17,327 bases of DNA from Candidatus Nanopelagicales bacterium (GTDB taxonomy: Bacteria > Actinomycetota > Actinomycetes > S36-B12 > UBA5976), in assembly GCA_023254955.1 (NCBI GenBank), contig JALRKC010000007.1, positions 1 through 17,327 of the forward strand, given 5' to 3'. Both the position numbers and the translations under genes were made by a program. The notes beneath the pieces are model-generated. The model worked only from the letters and a program-made list of their open reading frames with translations. It was not told the origin of the DNA and made no database searches. Positions 1 to 6,217 of the stretch are shown piece after piece (within the stretch, counting starts at the first letter, position 1; each line of letters begins with the position of its first letter).

Positions 1-186
1 ATTCAATTGACCCGAAGTTGGATAAGTGGCAACCCCAGATATTTTTATTAGTTCAGCGCCACGAGCTTCACCGATAGTATTAAAAAGTGGCCCGGGTGAA
101 AGTCTGACAAACGGTACCGGAACCAAGGCGATAAGTGTAAAAGTTGCTAACACTACGACTACTTTTCGAAATTGGCTCAAATTCAT
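1..186 (-). CDS. PDZ/Lon-like (YlbL-type) secreted protease, N-terminal fragment
   Basis: This is a partial gene. Translation starts at the ATG on the complement of 184-186, and 62 codons remain open to the window edge. Residues 1-7 are polar or basic and about 8-24 form a hydrophobic segment (VVVLATFTLIALVPVPF), giving an N-terminal signal anchor. It is followed by LSPGPLFNTIGE and then LIKISG and YPTSGQLN. This pattern (SPGP, an isoleucine-rich strand, then Y-x-T-x-G-x-L) is the recognisable start of actinobacterial YlbL-like proteins, which carry a PDZ domain and a C-terminal Lon-type Ser/Lys protease domain outside the membrane. Neither of those domains is in view, so activity cannot be judged. 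The start codon directly abuts the stop of the upstream small membrane protein gene, suggesting one transcript and coupled translation. Family assignment is from recognition of the N-terminal pattern and from synteny with the DUF2342 gene. Confidence 0.75.
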   Translation of the reverse strand, partial: MNLSQFRKVVVVLATFTLIALVPVPFVRLSPGPLFNTIGEARGAELIKISGVATYPTSGQLN

Positions 187-387
187 TTACTTAAGTTTTG
201 GCCGATCTTGAGTTTTATCAGGAGTCCTAAGTGGAACCTGCCGTTCCATGGCCGCCCTAAATTCATACAAACCTTGCATTCCTTTCTGGGCATCAGCAGG
301 CTTTCGTGGTCTAACAATCCAGACCACATATAAAGTAGCTATTAAGCCCGCAAAAACCGGAATAAGTAGCCAAGCCAAGGTTTGCAT
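187..387 (-). CDS. Small single-pass membrane protein next to the YlbL-type protease
   Basis: This 66-residue protein starts at the ATG on the complement of 385-387. Residues about 4-26 form one transmembrane helix (LAWLLIPVFAGLIATLYVVW), followed by a basic, positively charged stretch with RPRKP and a polar tail. That arrangement predicts the tail in the cytoplasm. I recall similar short proteins with a W..IP start and an RPR motif between DUF2342 and PDZ-protease genes in other actinobacteria, but no function is known to me. It ends in TAA at 187-189, immediately followed by the start codon of the protease gene, so the two are probably co-translated. No strong Shine-Dalgarno site precedes it. 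The spacer shared with the divergent DUF2342 gene is only about 50 bases. Confidence 0.7.
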   Translation of the reverse strand: MQTLAWLLIPVFAGLIATLYVVWIVRPRKPADAQKGMQGLYEFRAAMERQVPLRTPDKTQDRPKLK

Positions 388-423
388 AGGTAAAGACTAC
401 GACCCCGCGCGGTAATGATTGTT

Positions 424-440
424 GAAGGTGGTTAGCAATA
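424..440 (+). promoter_or_regulatory. Shine-Dalgarno-like site before a possible AUA start
   Basis: GAAGGTG at 424-430 matches GGAGGTG with one mismatch and lies seven bases before ATA at 438-440. The in-frame TGA at 423-425 closes the frame upstream. No ATG, GTG or TTG occurs in frame between that stop and TTG at 474. The codons from 441 read D-P-Q-E-I-G-R-L-L-S-Q-L-G, which resembles the usual start of this DUF2342 family (a DP motif followed by an amphipathic LGQ-type helix). The DUF2342 protein may therefore start at an AUA codon. Confidence 0.45.
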
Positions 441-473
441 GATCCGCAAGAGATTGGACGTTTACTAAGCCAG

Positions 474-1658
474 TTGGGTGCAATGATGCAAGCTGGTGCA
501 AACCAAGGCGCCGGTTTTGAAGGTGCTAAACAGATTGCTCGAAACCTAGTAGTTCAAGCGGGAGATGCCAGCGTAAGTGAAAATGAAAAAACTGCAACTA
601 ATAAAGCAGTCTCATTAGCTCAAACTTGGCTTGATGCGGTAACCAGTTTTCCAGCGCACACCACCCAAAGTTTTGCTTGGTCGCGCAGTGAATGGATCGA
701 AACCACTATGCCAATCTGGCAACGCTTGGTTGAACCAATCGCTAAGAAAGTTCAAGGAAACTTAGGCACAAATTTAGAAGGATTAGTTCAAGGCGAAGGG
801 CTGCCACCAGAAATGATGGCGATGATCACCCCCATGATGGAAGCATTAAAACCAATGTCGACCGCCATGTTTAATATGCAAGTTGGTAACGGAATTGGCG
901 AATTAGCAAAAGATGTTTTATCTTCAAATGAAATAGGCCTTCCACTAACAAACTTCTTAATTCCAGCACTTTTACCCAGAAACATTAGAGAGTTTGCCCA
1001 AGGAATTAATTTAGAAGAATCAGAAGTGCTTCTATTCTTGAGCATTCGAGAGGCTGCCGCCAGTAGATTATTTGCCAACACTGGTTGGCTAGGGCCACGC
1101 CTTTTAGGTGCGATTGAAGAATACGCCCAAGGAATTGGCATAAATACTGAAAAAATTAATCAAGCAATGCAAGAAATCGACCCGATGAATCCAGAGAGTT
1201 TGCAACAAATTCTGGGGGCTGGTGTTTTTGAAGCGGAACTAACAACGGGTCAAAAAAATGCACTTAATCGAATCGAGTTTCTTTTAGCTCTAATTGAAGG
1301 ATGGGTTGAGCAAGTAACGCTAACTGCGGCCGAAGGAAAACTCACTAATTTAGTGGCACTAAAAGAAACTATGCGCCGCAGAAGAGCTGCCGGTGGCCCA
1401 GCTGAAAAAACTTTTTCTGCGTTGATGGGATTACAATTGCGCCCTAAGTTAAATCGTGAAGCGGCAGACTTTTTTGAAAAATATTCTCAACAAAAATCCA
1501 ACGAAGAAAGAGATCAACTCTGGTCACACCCTGATCTGCTACCAAGCCCCGAGCAACTAGAAAATGTTGAAGAGTTTATTGCTCAGCAAATGCCACTTGA
1601 TCTTTCTAAATTAGAAGATCCAGGCAATGACCCTAATTCGTCGAGTGCATCCAAATAG
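474..1658 (+). CDS. DUF2342 family protein (annotated elsewhere as zinc-dependent hydrolase)
   Basis: Read from the first canonical start, TTG at 474, the protein has 394 residues. Starting at ATA 438 would give 406 and looks more homologous (see the ribosome site entry). Matches to the actinobacterial DUF2342/TIGR03624 family are visible in order: FEGAKQIARN near the N terminus, WSRSEWIETTMPIW, a methionine-rich stretch, IREAAASRLF with a nearby GWLGPRLL, QKNALNRIEFLLALIEGWVEQV, a run with RRRRAAGGPAEKTF, LRPKLNREAADFF, and RDQLWSHPDLLPSPEQL near the C terminus. The family is often called a zinc-dependent metalloprotease, but its physiological role is not established. As I remember it, the family usually has histidines where this protein reads IREAAASRLFAN, so metal binding may be lost. 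It is divergent from the small membrane gene and its last 76 bases overlap the convergent metallopeptidase gene. Confidence 0.85.
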   Translation: MGAMMQAGANQGAGFEGAKQIARNLVVQAGDASVSENEKTATNKAVSLAQTWLDAVTSFPAHTTQSFAWSRSEWIETTMPIWQRLVEPIAKKVQGNLGTNLEGLVQGEGLPPEMMAMITPMMEALKPMSTAMFNMQVGNGIGELAKDVLSSNEIGLPLTNFLIPALLPRNIREFAQGINLEESEVLLFLSIREAAASRLFANTGWLGPRLLGAIEEYAQGIGINTEKINQAMQEIDPMNPESLQQILGAGVFEAELTTGQKNALNRIEFLLALIEGWVEQVTLTAAEGKLTNLVALKETMRRRRAAGGPAEKTFSALMGLQLRPKLNREAADFFEKYSQQKSNEERDQLWSHPDLLPSPEQLENVEEFIAQQMPLDLSKLEDPGNDPNSSSASK

Positions 1659-2137
1659 CCTTCCGCCCGCTCTTTTTTCTCAAATAATTTCATAAAGTTA
1701 TCAAAATCTCTTCCATGATTAGTGCAAATTAAATGAACCAGTTCATGAAGTAAAACATAATCAATTACGTATTCGGGTAAACCTTTAAGGCGGGTTGTTA
1801 AATTTATCGTTTGATGCAGTGGATTACAAATCCCCCAGGCACCAGATAATTTTTCGCTCCAATTCACGCTTTTAGGTTGAGCGGCAGAAAATAAATAAGT
1901 TGCACTCAAGTACTCGGCGCGTTCCATTAATTCTCTATCTGAATAAAAAGCTCTTGGGTCTATTCGATTTAATCGCTCCTGCAACTCTTCGGCCATTTCT
2001 TCAATTTCATAATTTGGCATGCGAAGTGGCGCATAAAGAACTGTGAGGCTACCTTCTCTCACAGCCGCCACCGTTTTCTTGCGGCGCTTGGTGCGGCGCA
2101 CCTCCATATTTGGTGGCAAATTAATCCTTTTACCCAT
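1583..2137 (-). CDS. YgjP-like M48 family metallopeptidase (WLM/DUF45 type)
   Basis: This protein has 184 residues from the ATG on the complement of 2135-2137. A TTG two codons upstream (2143) is possible but less likely. The zinc-protease signature is complete: HELVH at residues 131-135 with a third histidine after five residues (H141, in NHGRDF), giving H-E-x-x-H-x5-H. Before it come SGAWGICNP (about 98-106) and INLTTRL, matching the WGxC and INLxxxL pattern of YgjP/DUF45 proteins. The N terminus is rich in arginine and lysine (residues 13-22). There is no signal peptide or membrane helix, so it is cytoplasmic. The family is predicted to be peptidases, but substrates are unknown. The last 25 codons overlap the 3' end of the convergent DUF2342 gene, and the C-terminal tail after EGYLDALDE looks non-conserved, as if the stop had drifted into the neighbour. 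Confidence 0.85.
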   Translation of the reverse strand: MGKRINLPPNMEVRRTKRRKKTVAAVREGSLTVLYAPLRMPNYEIEEMAEELQERLNRIDPRAFYSDRELMERAEYLSATYLFSAAQPKSVNWSEKLSGAWGICNPLHQTINLTTRLKGLPEYVIDYVLLHELVHLICTNHGRDFDNFMKLFEKKERAEGYLDALDELGSLPGSSNLERSSGIC

Positions 2138-2308
2138 AAACAAAAGGTTAACTCACACAAGGCGCTTCTTTGGGTTATTACCTGACTTTAAAAAAAGATT
2201 TGAATTGCCATTGACCACCTAAAAAACTAGGGTCTAATCTCTAAAGAACAAGGCCACTGAGTTTTGATTTTTGGGGTTTGGGGAAGCTCGAAAAATCGCT
2301 CAGTGGCT
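2138..2308. other. Longest intergenic stretch, with promoter and hairpin
   Basis: About 170 bases between two minus-strand genes hold no convincing reading frame. This is unusually long here, since most neighbours in the window touch or overlap. The left part (2140-2210) is AT-rich and would hold the upstream signals of the metallopeptidase gene, but I cannot name a clear -10/-35 pair for it. The right part holds the plus-strand promoter-like sequence and the hairpin listed separately. Confidence 0.6.
2211..2240 (+). promoter_or_regulatory. Candidate sigma-70-type promoter, plus strand
   Basis: TTGACC at 2211-2216 matches the -35 consensus at five of six bases. TAATCT at 2235-2240 keeps the key T-A-x-x-x-T of a -10 box, and the spacing is 18 bases. 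A transcript would begin near 2247, run straight into the hairpin at 2250-2310 and then antisense to the E1-like gene. No plus-strand coding gene follows until 3164. The match may be chance, but it is the best promoter-like pair I found in the window. Confidence 0.4.
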
Positions 2309-2310
2309 TT
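2250..2310. terminator. Two-part hairpin, terminator or small RNA
   Basis: The outer stem pairs GCCACTGAG (2253-2261) with CTCAGTGGC (2299-2307), nine perfect pairs. On the plus-strand RNA it extends through a G-U and two A-U pairs to 2250/2310. An inner stem pairs GATTTTT (2266-2272) with AAAAATC (2291-2297), separated from the outer one by TTTT on one side and one G on the other. The apical loop of 18 bases carries GGGGTTTGGGG. The hairpin begins directly after the stop codon of the E1-like gene (complement of 2309-2311), so the simplest reading is that gene's terminator. The T-rich tail on that strand (CTTGTTCTTT) is imperfect. The promoter just upstream on the plus strand leaves a short structured RNA as an alternative. 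Confidence 0.45.
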
Positions 2311-3052
2311 ACTCGCAACAACCACATTTTGGGTGAAAGCTGAGCTCTCTTAATTCCATAAAGAAATCCTTTAGATTTATTTCTAGCATCTGATTTCGAA
2401 GATCAAATCCACTCTTAGAAATATAGTTATCCAAAATTTGAACAGAAAATCCTGCTGCGAGTTTAAGCAGGTTGGGATTGGTACGTCTTACGGCATGATC
2501 AAAACTTAGAGAAATCGCTGGCCATAAGCTATTTAAGTCTTTACGATGAAGAAATAAACAATTAAGACATGAAGTTTCACCGGGTACTACGAGCGGGCCC
2601 AGTAAGATTGAATCTCCAACAAAATTAACTGATATATGACCTTGTTGCAAAATCAAGCTAGCAAACCCACTGACAATTGAAAAATCTGCTTTTGAATATC
2701 GAGGGTCTGAAGATCTTTGCACTGCACGTTCGAATCCGAAAAGTTTAAAGACTGAAGTAAATGATTCCTGATAATCTAATTCCTCTGAAATTTCCAACTT
2801 AAAACTTGAAATAAAATTCTTTCGACTTAGTTCTGGACTTTCCTCGAGCAGAATCTTGTGACTTACCAGATTTGCTACTGCGTTAACCTCAATTTTAGAA
2901 AATTTTTTTATACCATTGGCTTCTTGTAATACTGTTCTAGCAAGTGATGAAATACCTTCGACGCGAATCGAGTTTCGAGTATCAATACCAACTTGAATTT
3001 GAGTGGGTGTGACCCAAGCTATAGGTATCCCAGGGTTTTTTACCAGTCGCAA
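2309..3052 (-). CDS. Orphan E1/ThiF-like protein (TOMM cyclodehydratase-partner type)
   Basis: This protein has 247 residues. The start is TTG on the complement of 3050-3052, the only usable start after an in-frame TAA 18 bases upstream. The recognisable part is the C-terminal half: GPLVVPGETSCLNCLFLHR (residues 152-170), a LWPAI motif near 176-180, and FHPKCGCC at 239-246. Paired cysteines C162/C165 and C243/C245 resemble the structural zinc site of E1-like proteins in thiazole/oxazole RiPP pathways, whose consensus is roughly GPLV-PG-C--C--LHR-D. I see no glycine-rich nucleotide loop, so adenylation activity is doubtful. A partner-binding or scaffold role would be more likely. No YcaO cyclodehydratase, dehydrogenase or precursor peptide is visible nearby. 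Actinobacterial genomes often carry such a gene beside the ABC1 kinase gene (recalled synteny). It is divergent from that kinase gene across 111 bases. Confidence 0.7.
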   Translation of the reverse strand: MRLVKNPGIPIAWVTPTQIQVGIDTRNSIRVEGISSLARTVLQEANGIKKFSKIEVNAVANLVSHKILLEESPELSRKNFISSFKLEISEELDYQESFTSVFKLFGFERAVQRSSDPRYSKADFSIVSGFASLILQQGHISVNFVGDSILLGPLVVPGETSCLNCLFLHRKDLNSLWPAISLSFDHAVRRTNPNLLKLAAGFSVQILDNYISKSGFDLRNQMLEINLKDFFMELRELSFHPKCGCCE

Positions 3053-3163
3053 ACTTCCTGCCTTTTTTGTTTAGTCCATTAAGCAATATTTACCGGCCTT
3101 GAGGATATTTTTTCCACAAAAACTCGACTCGCGAGATATCAAATGTCTTGAGATTATGGTTAG

Positions 3164-4477
3164 GTGAACGAAATTCCTCAGTCAAGTCTCTCGCGAACTA
3201 CTAAATTGGCCGCACTACCAATGGCGGCTATCGGCCGCGCTGCAATTGGACTTGGCAAACGAATTGGCGGCAAATCCGGCGATTACGTTGCGCAAGAAAT
3301 GCAAGCGCGCGCTGCTGATCAAATTTTTAGAGTATTAGGTGAATTAAAAGGTGGCGCCATGAAAATGGGCCAAGCCTTGAGCGTATTGGAAGCTGCGCTT
3401 CCCGAAGAATACGCTGCACCCTACCGAGAAACCCTAACCAAATTACAAGATTCTGCGCCAGCTATGAGCGCTGAAACCATTCACCAAGTAATCGCAAAAG
3501 AGCTTGGCGATGATTGGCGAAAGCGTTTTGTGGAGTTTGATGATGAACCAAAAGCTGCAGCTTCCATTGGTCAAGTTCATAAAGCTATTTGGCGAGATGG
3601 CAGAGAAGTCGCGGTAAAAATTCAATACCCGGGTGCTGATACTGCATTGGTAAATGATTTAAACCAGGCAACTGCACTCGCACGAGCTATTGGCGTTTGG
3701 ATTCCCGGATTAGATGCCAAGCCACTGATTGCTGAAGCGCGCGAACGAGTTGCTGAAGAGTTGGATTATTTACAAGAAGCAGACTTTCAAAAGAAATTTG
3801 CTGCGGCTTTTGAAGGTGATGAAGAGTTCGTAATCCCCCATGTGGTTTCAGCTTCACCTCACATCATCGTGAGTGAATGGGTTGATGGAACGCCGCTTTC
3901 TAAAGTGATTGCCAATGGCACGCAAAAAGAAAGAAACCATGCGGGTTTGCTGTATCAGAGATTTTTATTATCTGGACCACTGCGCGCAGGTTTGATGCAC
4001 GCCGATCCACACCCTGGCAATTACCGAATCACTCCCGATGGAAGATTATGTGTTTTTGATTTTGGTGCCGTAGCACAACTGCCAGGTGGGTTTCCTAAAT
4101 CAACTGCAAAATTACTTTCAATTGCTTTTAAAGGCGATGCCGAGAATGTAATTGGTGCTATGCGTGAAGAAGGCTTCTTAAAACCCACAATCAAAGTAAA
4201 GGCAGAGGCAATTATGCAGTATTTAGCTCCCTTTACCGAGCCTGCTGCTGAGGCAGAATTTCAATTTTCTAGAGAATGGCTTCAAAGTGTATTTTCAAAG
4301 ATCAATAATCCAAAGGATCCAAATTTCAATATTGCTTTTAAATTAAATCTTCCACCTTCTTATTTGTTAATCCACAGAGTCTGGATCGGTACGATTGGAG
4401 TGCTTTGCCAGCTCAATGCAAAAATTCCTTCGCGAGGAGAACTCCAGAGGTTTATTCCGGAATTAGAACTGGTTTAA
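3164..4477 (+). CDS. ABC1/UbiB family atypical kinase
   Basis: This protein has 437 residues, starting at GTG 3164. All hallmark motifs of the ABC1/ADCK/UbiB fold are intact: K-x-G-Q (KMGQ, residues 67-70), the alanine-rich nucleotide loop AAASIGQVH (131-139), the VAIKxQYPG-like strand with lysine 152, EELDYLQEA (198-206), HADPHPGN (279-286) and the metal-binding DFG (299-301). Family members bind ATP and often act as ATPases linked to isoprenoid lipid or quinone metabolism. The M. tuberculosis neighbour in the same position (Rv3197) has been discussed as a macrolide-resistance ATPase. That role is not shown here. There is no clear Shine-Dalgarno site, and AT-rich sequence just before the GTG (GATTATGGTTAG) allows a very short or absent leader. 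The gene overlaps the 3' end of the convergent uvrD2 by 15 bases. The whiB7 gene that follows it in mycobacteria is absent. Confidence 0.9.
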   Translation: MNEIPQSSLSRTTKLAALPMAAIGRAAIGLGKRIGGKSGDYVAQEMQARAADQIFRVLGELKGGAMKMGQALSVLEAALPEEYAAPYRETLTKLQDSAPAMSAETIHQVIAKELGDDWRKRFVEFDDEPKAAASIGQVHKAIWRDGREVAVKIQYPGADTALVNDLNQATALARAIGVWIPGLDAKPLIAEARERVAEELDYLQEADFQKKFAAAFEGDEEFVIPHVVSASPHIIVSEWVDGTPLSKVIANGTQKERNHAGLLYQRFLLSGPLRAGLMHADPHPGNYRITPDGRLCVFDFGAVAQLPGGFPKSTAKLLSIAFKGDAENVIGAMREEGFLKPTIKVKAEAIMQYLAPFTEPAAEAEFQFSREWLQSVFSKINNPKDPNFNIAFKLNLPPSYLLIHRVWIGTIGVLCQLNAKIPSRGELQRFIPELELV

Positions 4478-6217
4478 GACTGACTCTAATTCTGTTTTAT
4501 ATAAATCCCATTTTGCTTTAGCAAATGAACTTGGCTCAGATTTTTCGTACCAAGCGTCAACTAAAGCCATCAGCATGGCATCGGTAAATACTAAAAACTC
4601 TGGAAGGTTTTCTCTATTTGCAATCTCGCTTCGCTTAGTAAAAGCAGCCTGATAAAGCTCTGTAGGAGTATCTGCGCTACAACGATTACACCGGCCCAGT
4701 GTTATTTCAGTTCCAGTAAATAAACCAGACTTACATTTTTTACATTTGACACTGGCTTTTTTAACCGGAGCCAGGTATTCAGGAGTGTTAATCGCAAAAT
4801 CAGTTTGATCTGCGATGGCCGTAGATTCGAGATTAAGTAGTTTTAAAAATCGACTTTTCGCCCTCAAGGGGCTGGCTTCATCTTTTGCCTTAGCCCAAGA
4901 GAGGTGCAAATAGTCTCTGGCTCGAGTAATTGCCACATAAAAGAGTCGCTGCTCTTCTAAGACTTCATCTTCAGTAATTGCTTGCGAGATGGGCAAGATT
5001 CCCTCACTTAAACCAATCAAAAAAACATGAGACCATTCCAAACCTTTAGTGGCGTGCATCGTGGCCAGGCTAATTCTGGGCTCGACTCGTTGCTTAAATT
5101 CATAACGATCTTCTGCTTGAAGCCAAAATTCAATTGCTTCCGCTTGCAAGGCTTGCTTCAAGATTTCAGCTTGCCAATTAATTCGATAAAGTACTGCGAT
5201 CTCAGCTGGATTTATCCCGCCAGCTATCAGGTCCCTTATTTTTTTAGCTACAGCTTTTGCCTCTTGCCAATCAGAGTTATACCTCTGTAATAGGACTTCA
5301 CCCTGACTTTCTTTAGTTACAACCAAGCCTTTAATAGCGGCAGTTGAATTCTTCATTTGTGATAAAACTTTATTCGCGGTATCAACAATTTCTTTGCTTG
5401 ATCGATAATTTCTGTTCAATTTAAAAACACTAGCGTTAGAAAACTTCTCAGTAAAATGCAATAAATTACCAGGGTTGGCCCCAGCAAATGTGTAAATTGT
5501 TTGCGCAGTATCACCTACTACGCAAATTTCTTGACTATTGCCCAGCCATAAATCCAAAAGGTTCTGTTGAAGTGGGTTGACGTCCTGATATTCATCTACT
5601 GAAAACCAATTAAAGGTATTTTGTACTCTTTTCGCGATATTTGGATGCTCTTCCATAATCGCAACTAGCAGCAAAAGTGCATCTTCAAAATCTATTTGAT
5701 TTAATTCATCGTTTTTTTCTAGGTAGGCGCGATAAGCCTCTTGAATACTCCCTTGTGGCAAACTTTCTGGGCCAAGTCTGCTTACTTTGGCTTTTTCAAT
5801 CTCACTGATGGCGTTTTTTATCTGTTGCGGGTCTTGACTGCCACCAACTTTTTTTAGCGCAGCTTTGACCATTGAGTATTTATCGCTGGTAATTTTTGGT
5901 AACTGACCACCCACCACATCTGGCCAAAAAAATTTTAATTGTCTTAAAGCGGCAGAATGAAACGTTCTTACTGCGATATTACGTATTCCTAATTTGGCAA
6001 GCCTTAAAGCCATTTCGTCAGCAGCTCTAGTGGTGAAGGTAAGTGCCAAAATATTTTTTGGGTTTACGATTTTCTTATCAACTGCATAAGCAATTCTTCT
6101 GGTGAGAACTCGAGTTTTACCTGATCCGGCACCTGCATAAATCGCCACAGCACCACTGGTGGTGGTAACCGCAGCTCGCTGCGCTTCGTCTAGCTGAGAT
6201 AAAAGATCTTCTTGCAT
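4463..6217 (-). CDS. uvrD2: UvrD2-like SF1A DNA helicase with tetracysteine linker
   Basis: This protein has 584 residues, starting at the ATG on the complement of 6215-6217. The helicase motifs are complete: Q-motif LDEAQRAAV (9-17), Walker A GAGSGKT (29-35), Walker B DEYQD (208-212), motif III GDTAQTIYTFAGA (235-247), motif IV NYRSS (270-274), motif V TMHATKGLEW (386-395), and motif VI QRLFYVAITRAR (423-434). After them a zinc-type C-x2-C-x14-C-x2-C (C492, C495, C510, C513) leads to an HRDC-like tail. That layout defines mycobacterial UvrD2, a 3'-5' helicase essential in M. tuberculosis. The interval between motifs IV and V is only about 110 residues, so most of the 2B subdomain seems missing. 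It is last in the adnA-adnB-nudC-uvrD2 unit. Its ATG shares one base with the nudC stop (TAATG), so translation is probably coupled. Confidence 0.9.
   Translation of the reverse strand: MQEDLLSQLDEAQRAAVTTTSGAVAIYAGAGSGKTRVLTRRIAYAVDKKIVNPKNILALTFTTRAADEMALRLAKLGIRNIAVRTFHSAALRQLKFFWPDVVGGQLPKITSDKYSMVKAALKKVGGSQDPQQIKNAISEIEKAKVSRLGPESLPQGSIQEAYRAYLEKNDELNQIDFEDALLLLVAIMEEHPNIAKRVQNTFNWFSVDEYQDVNPLQQNLLDLWLGNSQEICVVGDTAQTIYTFAGANPGNLLHFTEKFSNASVFKLNRNYRSSKEIVDTANKVLSQMKNSTAAIKGLVVTKESQGEVLLQRYNSDWQEAKAVAKKIRDLIAGGINPAEIAVLYRINWQAEILKQALQAEAIEFWLQAEDRYEFKQRVEPRISLATMHATKGLEWSHVFLIGLSEGILPISQAITEDEVLEEQRLFYVAITRARDYLHLSWAKAKDEASPLRAKSRFLKLLNLESTAIADQTDFAINTPEYLAPVKKASVKCKKCKSGLFTGTEITLGRCNRCSADTPTELYQAAFTKRSEIANRENLPEFLVFTDAMLMALVDAWYEKSEPSSFAKAKWDLYKTELESVLNQF

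Noticed and set aside
26..211. Plus-strand open frame of 61 codons at the window start
   Set aside because: It is antisense to the start of the PDZ protease gene, whose minus-strand translation shows clear family motifs.
2273..2283. GGGGTTTGGGG as a G-quadruplex
   Set aside because: Only two runs of G are present, while four are needed for an intramolecular quadruplex. The bases are also explained as the hairpin loop.
3128..3135. Palindrome CTCGCGAG before the ABC1 kinase gene
   Set aside because: Eight bases without a second copy or spacing to a promoter are too short to support an operator.
5027..5290. Plus-strand open frame of 87 codons opposite uvrD2
   Set aside because: It lies entirely inside a well-supported helicase gene, shows no recognisable domain, and has no start signals of its own.
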